This document shows, piece after piece, positions 1 through 13,700 of a DNA stretch of 64,000 nucleotides. Each line of letters starts with the position of its first letter. The stretch's first letter is position 1. A program made the position numbers and the translations under genes. Under the pieces are notes generated by a model. That model worked only from the letters and a program-made list of their open reading frames with translations, was not told where the DNA came from and did not search any database. Origin of the DNA: Styela clava (Eukaryota > Chordata > Ascidiacea > Stolidobranchia > Styelidae); NCBI RefSeq assembly GCF_964204865.1, contig NC_135255.1, positions 5,857,135 to 5,921,134 on the forward strand, given 5' to 3'.

Positions 1-97
1 AAATATTATGTATGTTAGCTGGTGTTGTTTTCAGATTCACTTGTATAATTATCTAATCTATAATTTAATGCAGTATTCACGACTTTAAATTACTCAA

Positions 98-424
98 ATG
101 GCTCAATTTACAAACGGGCTGTGTGGATGTTTCGATAATATTGGTATTTGCATTGTTTCCTATTTTGCGCCCTGCTACACAACTGGAAAAACTGCAGAAG
201 CTCTTGGTGATGATTGCCTACTTTGTGGAGCTGCGTATTTATTCATTCCCTGTATCATCGGCGGAATCCTGCGAGGAAAAATTCGAGAGAGAAAGAACAT
301 CGATGGCAGCCCATTAGAAGACTATTGTATTCATCTATTTTGTCCAATATGCGCCATCGTCCAAGACCACCGTGAAATAGCATACGTACCTGTAGCTTCA
401 GGACAGTCTATGAGTCGATCGTGA
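98..424 (+). CDS. PLAC8-family cysteine-rich protein, complete
   Basis: A 108-residue product that spans the whole PLAC8 (placenta-specific 8 / cornifelin) domain; family members are usually about 100-120 residues, so this looks full length on one coding exon. Seen: an N-terminal GLCGCFDNIGIC segment, the CYTTGKTAEALGDDCLLCG block with paired cysteines, a hydrophobic Tyr/Phe/Ile stretch, a basic RGKIRERKNI segment, and the C-terminal CPICAIVQDHREI signature. These are the ordered landmarks of the family. A likely splice acceptor (…taatgcag) lies about 25 bp before the ATG, so a 5' UTR intron is plausible. AATAAA at 469-474 is a fitting poly(A) signal. PLAC8 proteins are small cytosolic or membrane-associated proteins of mixed roles in animals; the specific role here cannot be told. 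The gene converges on the RGS22-like gene. Confidence 0.9.
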   Translation: MAQFTNGLCGCFDNIGICIVSYFAPCYTTGKTAEALGDDCLLCGAAYLFIPCIIGGILRGKIRERKNIDGSPLEDYCIHLFCPICAIVQDHREIAYVPVASGQSMSRS

Positions 425-1715
425 TTTAGATGTCTTTTTACCGAAATATGCAAATTACTCAGAAAACTAATAAATATATATATATATATAATTTTAACTT
501 CTAATTGTTCAAAACGCGAGATCGTGTCATTTGCACTGACGCAATAAATCGAGAATAACGAGGAAACAGGAGAGCAATGCTCAAATACTGTTTATGAACA
601 CGCTGGTCAAATGACTAACACCAGTACAACAGTGGCCTATGAGACCGAGGTTTCACAAATTAAGCCACGTCTGTAACAATACTGACAAAGTCACAAAGGT
701 TACACTGATCACAGAGTTTGTGAAAAAGATGACGGACTAGAATGTCGGAATACCACGTTGTGGCGCAAAATTTGGATTGAAATATTGAATCCCAAGGGCC
801 TCTGACATAAGTTATCGCAAAGCGATCCATTTGTGCACTTCTATTCCAATAAGTAGGACAAACATCAATATAACTTCGAAATAATGATAAACTTCTGATC
901 AATCCGGATCGTTATGGGACACAAGTATGTTGCGACTGTAGGACTGGAAACGCACATTTGAAATTACGTCAACATACAAACTGCGTCAGTCTCCAGACAT
1001 CGCTGACAAAAGCATTTCTCATTTTATGGTTTCATAGTAAACATATCGATAATTGTTTTGAATATCAGTCATAAGTAAATTTTAACATTGATTAATTCAG
1101 TGAATGAACGTTGATAGATCTAAATATGATATAAATATATATTAACACATACCCTATCGAGTCTACGGCACACTAACCTTTCAAAATATGAACGCATGTT
1201 ATCCAACATTTCCGAAGGGTACACGTGCTGTCGTTTTACTATTTTATACCATTCGATTTTAAATCATGTTTTACAAAATTTATAATTTTATTATATAGCA
1301 AAATTACTTTTAAACTAAATCCAAATGCCTTTTGTTTAAAATAAATAAATGAAGTGCAAATGTGACTTTTGTTTAAAATATGTGCATCTTCCATAAAAAC
1401 AATTTTCGACTTGAGCAAGTCTTACTGTCACGGATGGCAATCACAAAGACATAAAAAACATATACGAAACAGAGAAAATAACGATTATTTCCCAAGATTG
1501 TATTTTGTTCCCAGCGCTGAATGTAAATGTAGGAGAATATGATACAGAAAAATAAGTTAAATTTGCATTTTAAAGTAGTATAAATTAGATAAAATTTGTG
1601 GGGGTTTTAGTTCCATGTAATGTGTAAAAATGGAGAAACAGTCAGAATTTGGCTAGTGTTGGTGCAATGTAGATAGTTATTTTTCAACAAAGTGTTTTTG
1701 TGCTATACCCCGCTC
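425..1715. other. Convergent intergenic region
   Basis: Lies between the 3' ends of the PLAC8-like gene and the RGS22-like gene. It holds a short TA microsatellite near 474-492. A reverse-strand AATAAA (plus-strand tttatt at 1287-1292) could serve the RGS22-like transcript about 425 nt past its stop. I see no other gene; the small ORFs are not convincing. Confidence 0.5.
469..474 (+). terminator. Poly(A) signal AATAAA of the PLAC8-like gene
   Basis: AATAAA begins 45 bp after the PLAC8-like stop codon and is followed directly by a (TA)n run of about 16 bp. Confidence 0.6.
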
Positions 1716-4700
1716 CTAGCTAACTGACGTGGTGTAGTTGATTGTTTGCAATTTGTTGGCACCTTTGATAGACACTGTTTTCTTCAAATTCACATTACCC
1801 TTTCCATCAGTTTTTTTGCTATTCCACGCGTCGTTTTCCATGTTCGACTTTTTTTGAATGGCGTTTAGTTTTTTTACTGAAAAATTTCCTCGTCTAATCA
1901 TGCGTCTCGCTTGACTTCTCGGTGGCATTTTCACGACTTCGATGATACCTTCTGGAGGAGGAGAACTAGAACGACTGGATGACACCTCACTCCACTCCTG
2001 TATTTGGGAGAAAATAAAATAGTATATTTTCTTAAATATATATTTCACTAAATTATATTAGGATTGCCAATGGTGACAGCCTATGTCATTATAAAAGGCA
2101 TTTAATAGAAATTTTATGTTGTTTAAAAAGGTATTTGGCAGAAATAAAGGAAATCTACTGTGGGTCATAGCTTCGTATTGACAAGATGTGGTTCCCTGGT
2201 CTAGGCTATGGCGCCAGTAACTACGCCAAGTGTTAGCCTATAGACTTTTACCAGTGTACCATTGCTTTCAATGGCCGTAGCGTAACAATCTGTTCAACCA
2301 ATCCATGGTCTGTTAAATATGAAAATATGATATTTTTTTTTCTTCTTTATTTTATTACCTCAAGTATTATAATAATAACACAAGTGAATGTAAGAGTTTT
2401 AAAAATTGAATATTTCTTTACTTCTTGTTTATTCATGCTATTTCATAAAACTAGCACATACCTTCCACTGTATTCCTCCATTGACTGAAAATGTAAATTC
2501 TAGACCGTGCATATCAAATTTTGGAACAGATTTCGGAATATTAAAAACAGTTTTCGGATCAGGTGTTTTCATGAACGCTTCTAACCTCCGTTTATGTAGT
2601 CTTTCTGACTTCAAAACTGTCGATAGAAAATGTTTTTACAGCTTCCATTTATTTACTCGATATTTTTGAGCATTCCTGATGTATTAAAAGGTAATGCAAT
2701 GTAATAATATTTGATCAGTAAACGAAGTGATGGAAACCAGGTATTAACTCCCGATTTTCATAATTCATCTTACGAGTGACGTCATTGCCGTCATTGCCTA
2801 GTCAAGTTAATCTCATGTTTTTATTGTATCAATAACCATCGTAAAAATGACAACAGTTACCTGGTCTTTTCTCATCTCGTTCAGCAAGAGGACGAGCGGA
2901 AGCGAATCCGGCCCAGAATGGAAGGAGTTCGTTGAAAACTGTGTGTTGCGCATCATCAAATAAAGTTGACGTGTGAGGTTGCCGTCCTTTGTCATTTACA
3001 AAACTATCCGCTGCCCTTCGTAATCTCTCGGCAGTTCCAGTTTTTATATCAATCTTTAATATAGAGTTGAAAGTTGTAAAATTTAGAAAAAAAATGTACG
3101 ACGCGCCTGTTATACACCTCGAAGTAAGAAATGAAGGAATTAATCTCCACAAAGACACGAAAATATCACGCAACCAGAATCGAAGGTACGTATTCACACT
3201 TATATTACACATCAGTATCACATTGCATTTTTATACAAGACAGATATCCCGACCATAAATTACCTGCAGAGTTGGTTCCATTGCCGATGTAATGAAACAG
3301 CCTAAAATTGATTGAATTTTTCGCTTTAAAGTTACCAAATCGTATGTCTCGTGAAAACAAGCGAGAAATTTTGAAACTTCAACGTAAAACAGCAAATCGT
3401 TGTGTATCAATGGAAAACCTTCTTGACTTCCAAAACCCTGAAAACAGAACAGTACTTTTGGAGAATCAAATATATTATACTATAGTTGTTGCTATGACAA
3501 TAAACTTTTCTATTTATTTCAGTTTGATAATTTCTGATTGGTTTACGACCCTGGTACCAAAAACTCATTAACAGTTGATTGAAGACATGAATTCAACTAA
3601 ACCAGTATTGTTATTGATCTCTCTGGAAATTTATTGTTACCTCAAACACACCTGCAAGTATTTATAAAAATGCAATAAATCTAATGGTAAATCGCCTTCT
3701 GCAGCTCTTTGTAATGCATCCATGAACGTTTGTTTGTGATCTGTATTAGGAGGTTGTCTTGCAGAGTGTTTACCAAGTGCTCGTCTACGCTTACTACTGG
3801 GTTTGAGAGTCAGCGTTCTCAGAGCAAGTTCGGCTTTTGTTGAGTTTTGAACGAGATCACTTCGAATGTCAAGTTTATATTCCTGAATGAGGAGAACAAA
3901 AATAATATAATAGAGTTTAGAAGAGTAATTCTTGAGTTGAAATTTTGTTTAATGCAGTGATACAATTTAATAAACTAATCCTGTAACGAATATCTCTCAA
4001 TCTAAAAATAATCAAGTTGGCATAGCGTTTTTCCGTATATAATGAAATTGTGCAGTCTTCTAGTCACTTGTCTCTAGACACATTAAAAACGATTACCATG
4101 GCGTCAATACCTTTTCCTCGATGAATGAAAACGTTACTTAGAGTGCCTCCGACAGTCATCATTGACGATGTCGTATTCATAAGTTGCGCCGTTAGGGTTT
4201 GAAAACAAATTTTTTGCAGCGATGCATCTTGACAAGCTATTCGTATTCGTTGAAACAGATCGAATATGATGCGTTCCTAATATATCAAAAACCTAATTAA
4301 ATTAACAGTCACCTTTAGAGCCGCGCTAAAGCCAATGGAGAAGTTTGCTGCTGCCTGATTGAGTGTTGGAACGACATATAGTTGCAAGGCTTCAGTTGCT
4401 TCCATAGAAGGATTGGGAAGTTCGTTCATAAAAGGAGATAAAAATTCCGACGACATTGCAATTTGTTTAGGCCCTGTAAAATTGAATATATAAGTTGACT
4501 ATATTCTTACTTTGAAAAGACAGTGGTACTTTCTAGATCAAAGACACATTTAAAACAGAATTTATCATTGCAACCAAACGCCCAAACAAATAATCACATT
4601 ATTGAGTATTTGTAATAACGTCGACAGGTAATCAGAAAATTGTTGAATCCAACGTACTCTATTTTTTTGGAAAATCAATCAACTGCTTGCTGATAACGCC

Positions 4701-7700
4701 GTATTGATTATTTCTTTTTAAAGTAATGACAAATTATGTCTTCAGTTGATTGGTTGGTCAATACCTCTAGGACTAGGTGATACATGCAGCTATTTTCCGT
4801 CATATTTAAAAAAAAAAGGATTGTTCTCGTGATAATGATACCATTGCTTGTGATCACATTTTGTGTAAAACTCACATAGTTTTAAACCAAATTACATATT
4901 CGTAACATCCATCCATCCAATCAACATACCTGATGAGCTTAAATAAGTACGTGATATTTCATTTGCGAGAGCTGATCTTCTATCTACTTCTGTCATTGGA
5001 ACAGATCGCAGTGCTTCACACAAAGCGTACATTTGAAACACGTTTTGTACCTGAAAATGATAGATTTATTAACTATTCTTTATATACTTCACAAGGAAAA
5101 TCGCACAAGATATTTGGAAATTATTATCAGTCAAACAAAACTTTTTTGCGATGACGTTTGCCCGTTTGGTGTATATGTTTTCATCGACATTATGAATTCT
5201 TCCGTATAAAAACATATAGTTTCATACATGGGTGTTAAATACCAACAAATTAAGCTATAACAATTGTACATTATTCGGCATGTAGACAAATTGTTCCTCT
5301 ATCAATAAGGAAAATTCAAGAATCCATCACCCACCTCCATGCTCTCGCACTGAGCTACATATTTTCGAAAGTACATATGTAGTTTGTTCTCTTTTATCTC
5401 CTGATAATTCATTCTATTAGGATGTCGATGTAGAAGTGATTTCTTTTTCTTTCTTTTATTCTTGTCTTCTTCACCGTCCCCTTCATCATCACCAACTTCC
5501 CCTTCTTCTTGATTTCCTTTCTCTCCATTTACTCGGGATGGACTACTAGAATCGGCTTTGTCAGGAAGACTAAATTGCACCTTAAAGAATAATAATATAT
5601 ACACAATTAAAGAAAAATTGCATGTATAAATTTTTTTTTGAATTGTTGGATAGAAACAATACTGTGAAACACTAAATAATAGTTTGCATGACTATACTAC
5701 TCTTCATAGGTCAAATGATGCTGAACATCTATCTTGTGCCATAACTAGTGTTCAATAAGAGAGATTTTTTGAATAGGTACATTAACAATTACATGCATTA
5801 TAAAACTGATACATTCATATAAAAGTGTAGGAGGTAAAATCAATCACCAATCCCAAAATCTCTATCAAGTGTAAAAAGGCAACGCATTAATCTTTGAGAC
5901 TATAAATAAAATTGCAACGTGAAAATTCCAATGAATGAATGTTGTCGATTTGTTGCTTATCATGATTTTACCGTTTTGCTCAAACGCTTCCGTCAAAATA
6001 AACCTACTTTTGTCTGCTTTTTCTTCGATGTTTTTGATGAAACTGATTCAACGTCATGTTCTTTTGTTGCCTTATGTTGTTCTGATACCTTAGTAGATTT
6101 TACGGCCGTTCCAATCCTACTTCTGATTGGAGGAGGTTTTTTATGAGGTGTTCTTTGAGGTTTCTTTGCTCCTCTTTTTCGTATGATTGAAGCTATTTGT
6201 CGTATTCTCTCAACATCATAAGAATACATTGTACTTGCGGAGTCAGTTTCTGTTGTGTCATCATCTATAGACCGAGAATACAAAATCGCAGTTTCTATTT
6301 AGAATTTTTTATTATGAGGAAAGCTTTGCACTGTACTGTGCTCATTGTAATACGATATTCATTTTCTGATGACATTTATCAGCCTTTGAAATTTGAATAT
6401 ACTAGTGAGTTTAGTGAGAATTGTTTAGAAAATTCACTATTAAATTACAATTAAAAATCGTTTTATTTTATTATTTGTTGGCAGGTCAAATATCTGCAAA
6501 ATATTCAAAAATACAACCGTTGTTTATGATGTACATTGGCTGTGTTTTTCAAACAGATTACTGACTATCAGAAACAGAAAAAACACTTAATAATACCTGT
6601 TAACCACGGCTTGCTGAAAATTGTGGTCGTCTCACTCAACGTGGTACTCATTTCGTCAAATTGTTTTGTTTGTTTCTTTATTTTGGGCGACGATGCCCGC
6701 GGTGGCGTGACAGACCTATCGTCACCACTGGAGGAATATGGACGACCTTCTCGAGCTCTGTGGCAAAACAATAGTTTTCAATCTGAATGCCTGATTCTAG
6801 AGTATTCTAAGTTAGAAGCCAATGGACAAAAAGTGACTGATATCAAGTTTGCAAGCGAGCTATAGCAATAAACGTGACTCTAAATTTTGTATTCCGGGCT
6901 CTGAGGTATAGTTATTTAAACAACGTTGCTTTGTTTAATCCGACTTCCAGCTCGAATAGCCTACTGTAAATCCTAAAAAATATTATTGTTGAATTACTCA
7001 CTCGAAGAAATTTCGATTTTCATGCTTGCAATATTTCTTCCAACACTCAGACAAAATATAAAGTGCATGTAGTTTTGCGGGTCGGAATACAGAGGAAGTG
7101 ATGTTCGACCTTGTGTCTTAAATAAATGTATAAAGTCAAATCTAAGCATGAATACACTGTGGTATATGGTGCTGAATGGCGAGCCAACTCTTAAAACAAT
7201 TCAAACAAAGACATAGACATTTTTATTCCATTATATATGGCGTGTTTCAAGACATCAGGGATGGATTGTATTGCGAAATAACTAGTAATTGAATCCGAAA
7301 GTTTTCTGAAAATCGAATATTGTGGAAGATGAATCTTGGCGATTTTTATATTTTCGCCCAATATTTCAAGCCATAATTTCTAATGAAATGATTAAAATAG
7401 TCAATCCAATTACCATTTTCCTCTGTCAATGCTCGGCTTAACAAATTCTCCAACGACCGTGCATAAGAATGCATATTTTCCGGTAAAGTCAAACTTCTGG
7501 GTGCATCGATTGGCCAAACAAAATTGCTGAACATTTTCCACGCTTCAATTACTTCCAGAGGGAAGTCCGCTAAAAAATTAGTTCAATATTTAGTCGCCGT
7601 ATGTTACCTAGCAAACAACCAAATTTACGGACAAGCATAAACCCTACCTGCCGACGAGCTTGATTTTAAAACTGCCATTGCCCTTGTAAGTTTATTTTCA

Positions 7701-10700
7701 CCCTCTCTAGATTTTTGACTTGCAAAATGTTCCAAGGTAACCCAAAAGTCATAAGCGTTCCGAGCGGTCGCCTCTTTCGATCTGAGTTAGGGAAATAACG
7801 AATGAATTAATAGTAATAAATCACCAAAATAGCTACACAAGTACGAGGTGCGGCTAAAATGAAACGGGACTGACGTCACAGATTGCGCAACACGATTAAC
7901 CATCGGTAATCAATACTTTTGCAGTGTGGCGTAATATGTGTTCTTTGTTTAACAGCTGTTTTGACACAATATCGCAATTATTTTTGCTTTTCAGGATCCA
8001 TAAGTGAATGTGATAAATTTCTTGTTGAAAAAAAAATGCTGTGCGAGGTCTGATTGAGTTTTTTAGCGATAGGGGGACACAAAATTTAATGTTAATTCTT
8101 TGCTCAGTCGTCATTCTCCCCTATCGCCAAAAAACTCAATCAGATCTCGCACGGCAATTTTTTTAACAAGCAGTTAATCACACTCACCTATGGCTCCTAA
8201 AAAGCAAAAATAATTGAGATATTGTGTCAAAACAGCTGTTAAACAAAAAACACATGTTACGCCACACTGTAAAAGTGTTGATTACCGATGGTTAATCGTG
8301 TTGCGCAATCTGTGACGTCAGTCCCGTTTCTTTTTAGCCTTACCTCGTAGGTCTGAGAATTTCAGTGAAGACACGTTAACCGTTAACCAGGTAAAATTAC
8401 CAGGTTAACCGCAGCATGACGTTGGACGTAAAAAGTTAACACTTAGGCTTGTTACGTCACCATGGTTTCAAAGCAATTTCGCAGTTTTGGTCCATTGGAG
8501 ACTGGATCGGTGGAAAGGTTATAGATCCAGATTTAAATATGTAGCGAAATGGCTCGGAAATATATCTGTGTACAAAATTCTATTTTGGAAGGGATATAGC
8601 CTGCACGTTGTTGTTACACAATGAATTAACTTACTCAATTATGTATCGTCGGAACGGGCATCCTGCATCAGCTTCTGAAGCCAAAGCTCGCAACAAGAAA
8701 TGATGATAAGCAGATTTTGCTGACATTACTCGGATTTGTGCTGTTGTCGGACGATCAAGCATAGCAGCATTTTCTTGGTTAACAGACTGCAAACAAAATA
8801 TTGTATGGCATTGTATGGCAAACGTGGGAACATACTTATTTAAATAATTTTGGCAGAAATTATATCATGAGTTGCAAATTAGGTTATTGTCATTTTACTT
8901 GAGAGGACATGTTGATTTTTTGGACCTCCAGAAGTATGTGCACCAAGATGGCTCACAACCTAAACATAGTATGTGTACCAGGTGAGGGTTCAGGTTGTGT
9001 CACATACTTCGGGAGCGCCGACTTTTTTATATAAATATGTATATTTGCTTAATTCTACATTTTGGACAATTCAGTCAGGTGGTAAACAAAATATTCAAAC
9101 AACAAACGAGTTTTCCCAAACACTTACCTCTAGCGGTCTGACCGCAATATTTTCACCATCTCGAAACGAGGAATTTTCGTAATTTAAATGAGAGTTTGGT
9201 ACCAGATGCCCAATAGTAAGTAATGGTAAAAACGTATATCGAAATGTTGAAGAGTTTCGTGATGAGCAGTCAACATCCCAGGTACCTAGAACACATATTC
9301 ACATTCTTCAATAAACGCGCCATCAATTTCAGGTTATTTTTATCTATATATGAATAAGTATGGCGAATAATGTACCTTGGCTAACTCCCCATATGAATGC
9401 AAAAAACTATGTTGAGAGTCATTATGAAAAATCAATCTGGCAACGGTTATCTTTAACTATGTATGAATAAGTATGGCGAATAAAGATACCTTGGCTAACT
9501 CCCCAGATAAACGCAAAAAGTTATGTTGAGAGTCATTATAAAAAATCAATCTGGCAAATACATGTTGACTCAAAATAACCTGTCTTCAATGATTCTAATA
9601 GGAATAAAACTTTGTGGTATTTTGGGTGCGCTGCTATAAGCTGCAACGGTTGTTTCACCTTCGACTGTATAACATTATTACCGTAACAATAATTACAATA
9701 AATATATCATTTCGTTCACCTGTTGAAAGACGTTTTTCGAAATCTGCTCTGGTGCTACAGTGAACAATATATCTTGGAAGCCAGTAAGAACGCAAACGTC
9801 GTAATGCGTCGTATTGCGTACGTGCAAAAACGTGACACGTCAGCCCAACATTGCTCTGTAAGAATATTTGCAAATCGTACAATTGATATTTTTGGGGCAT
9901 TCAGTATATTTAATTTGTTATTACATTGTATAGGCTACCTGAGCTTCCCTTATTTGTTCTGTTGCTTCTTCACTGAGAGTAAATTTATGTCGATCTAAAA
10001 TTTCACGAAATAATCGATGTCGCCAGGCTAACATAACTCCGTCATCAGTGACAACAGAGGATACGTTCGACGAATCTGATCCATCATCCATATCATTCAA
10101 ATCTCTAAAAATAATAAATCCAAAACACGTGATTTTACTTGTTTTTTATACACATATGTGGACCAACTTATGCAGGAATAAGCATGTAAAATATACCTAC
10201 TCGATACATAGACACCCGAAGCTTTATAGCGTGACCCAGTTGGCGTGAAACAATTTTTTTAGGTAGTCAGACCACTTGTAATTAGTTAATTTCTACTGTC
10301 AGTGCGTATAACTGACTTGGTGTTGTTGCCAACTTATCTGTATTCACTGGCATTAACATTTTTTTGAAATATTGGATATTGATATATTGTAAGTACGAAT
10401 ACTAAATGTGCATTTCGGTTCATATGTCGTGGTCTATAAAGATTTATTGTCTAAGCCACTTTGTCAGAATATCATGATGATATTTTCTGTAAACCTTATT
10501 TTGATTTGATGTAGACGACGGCTCAACCAAAAACTCGAAATTCTATACCTGACATGAGCAAACTACGGCCCGCGGGCCAAATCCGGCCCGTTGGGCAATT
10601 CAATCCGGCTCGGCTGATACTACCACAACCAAACTAAAACCGAATTTTGATGTTTTAGAATTAGATAAATAAAAATAGCACAAGGGATTTGTTGAGATTG

Positions 10701-13700
10701 CGATCAAATTTAGTTTGGGCACGAGACTTATTGATGTCCACTTTTGTTTTTGAAACACTGTGAATATTGTTCGTAAAATGTAACTTTCCGCGTCACACTT
10801 ACATGGCCCGCCGGCCTAGGTGGGCAAAATATTTGGCCCCTGGTACAAAAATCGTGCCCACCCTGAAAGAATATACCCAGTAGTTTAGGTTCAAAATCAC
10901 GATTCTGGAATGACTTACTTTCTAGAATTGTTCGTATGATCGAAAGCATCCTTGAAAGCTTCAGCATCCAACCAAAATAAGATAAGATAAATTCCAGCGG
11001 TATCAGACAGGAAATTTAACAAGCTGTCTACTCCCTCTTTCTGGCGAAAAACAAAAAATGTACAAGAATATTACTACGAAAGCATAATTAGCGAAACAAG
11101 AGCAAAACTCAAATATATGACATAAATGTCAATTTTCTCTCAACAACAAAAACAGTCGTTTTGATAACAAGAAGATAAACAACAGCAATTAAGCAGCTTA
11201 GTTAAAATAATTCAATTGTTAATAAATTGCAAAACACTAAAATTCCAATAATTGACACAATACTGGATAAATCGAGTGACTTTTATTGCTAATAAAATTA
11301 TTCTAGGCAAAAATAAATATTGGCCTGCGTAAGCACTATTGGTATAAAGAAAATTGATGTTTATGACTTGAATTGAGCAGGTTAGAAGTGACCAAGTATT
11401 GGAATATTGCAATAACGCATTAGGTATATGAGATTGAAGATTTGGTCCGTAACACGTGTCATTATTTGAGCAAAGGTATTAATCAATGACCAGTTGTTAC
11501 TCGGAGTTATACTGTAATTGGGAAAATAAGATACATCTACAATATGTAACCAAATTGATGACCATTAGTTAATTCAGGATTTATTATAAACAATGCTAGG
11601 CCAACTAGGAGACACGAATTCTGCTCACGATATCATTAGCCACTTACAGATCCCAAAAGCCTTTCCTTGATATGTTGAAGCTTCATTGAATGAACTTTCT
11701 GAATGGATTCAATTTCAGTCTCAGTTTCATCGCAAGATGAATCTCTATCGTCAAACTCTAAAAATCCACTCCCACCACCATCCTCATCATCATCCACTTC
11801 TTCCATGTCATCATCTTCATCATGGATGACGAAATCACTTGCGTCATCGACAGAATATTGATCTCCAGTTGGTTTAAACCTCAAGAATAATTTATTTTCA
11901 TATTCAATACAAAATTATGTGATTGAGTATAAGATGACGCATCCTAAACCCTCAACTACCCGGTGCTAATAAACAGATAAAACTCAAAATTGGAAAGTAT
12001 TTTTACAATGCAGTAACTTCCACATCTAGATAACTGTTCAATAATAAGCTATGGGACACAAATTTCTGCCTGATTATTAACTGCATTATAAGTTCTACAG
12101 GTAAACATACCTCATTGGTGTGTCTGATATTACAACGTCAGAGTTTTTGCCCGTCCTTGGTAAAATTATTGTTGCTCGGTGAGGCTTACTTGGAGAATCT
12201 GATGTTCGAAGTGCGCTCTTCCCTTCATATTGATGACCTCAAAAAGAGTTTTTTAAAACAGAGAATTGTATTAAAATGTTATTTAAGACATGGTCAGAAC
12301 ATTTATACAAGGCCACTTATACAGAGTTGATTTAAAATTGCTATCGACGGCAACTCAATCACACAAATTTTGAAGTAATATAGAATAGTTTTTATTGTTT
12401 ATCTCGGGGAATGTACACGGCTACCGCAGGATTCGGATGGACGTTTTCCGCGAAAGATGAGTATTGTAATGGCGAGCATAATTCTCCAACTGACATTTTA
12501 CTTTCAGTATATTTTTATACAGCAAAGACAATTGAACAGCTTCGTGTTTCGTAGTCCACCTGCACAAAATAATTTACTCACCAGATTTATGTGCAGATGT
12601 GGAAACAGCGGAACGAAAACCATCAGCTGGTAACGATGAATATGTCATGGCGGTTTGAGTTCTCGTATCAGGTGTTCTGGTACTGTACCCTGCTTCGCTT
12701 TCCCAGCGAGATCCCACCCCTAATGTGTCAGCTCGTGTGCCAATATTTCTTGTTTTTCCACTTGTACCTACAATGAGAACAATATTTTATTGAGATTTCG
12801 GTGGATTGGATGGAATCAGCCCCAGTATAGGAAAACAAAATCGACCACTCAGACATCTTATATTTGTTATAGATTTTTAAAACATTTTGATATACGAGTG
12901 TATAGGTTTGAATCTGATTAACAAAATTTGCTTCTTTGATATAAATCGTGGGAATCCTACGCGGTTTAGATAATTTGAATATTAGTCAGATTGGGCGCAG
13001 TTTCAACATTGTGGCAAATGTTCACGTAAATCGACTGTATAATAGCCCATAACGCTTCCTATTTTGTGATAATTTGTTAGCATTCGGGGAGATTGAAGTT
13101 GTGAGAGTACTGACTACTGACAGCCATTATGGAGCACAAATATATCAGGATAGCGTGTGTTGCACTGAAGTCTAACTCACAAAACTTCTATGGTATTGCA
13201 ATATAGATAGTAAACGTCGCATCTAATACAAAATGCTGCATAGACTTATGAAAGGTTTATAAAGTTATGGCCTAAAATAATTTATTCAGTTATTGGATCT
13301 CCGCTCTAGGAGACCCTTATTATCAGTCGTTATGCCTGTCTGTCAGTTTAGATGTAGCGTCTTAACGGCTGGACCAATCTGGATGAAACTTCTCACGTGG
13401 GTTATCCTGTCACCCTAGTAATGTGCATTTTATAGAAAGTCCGGATAGAGGTTTCGTTTCCATGGAAACAACGAAAAACGCGCCGATTGTTATTGAAATT
13501 TCCAGTTTTTTTCACATTTTTTTTTGTTTAATCGCGACGTCGTTACAGATCCCCGACTTTCTATGGAAGGTAACCGGTTGCTTGAGCGTTGGCCTCAACT
13601 ATCAGCGGAGATCCCGGGCGCCTACCGGCTTGTACAGTTAGTAATTGCCTTTATTGTGTGTAAGCTGGTAGAAATGTTTACATTGTACAGTTTCATATTC

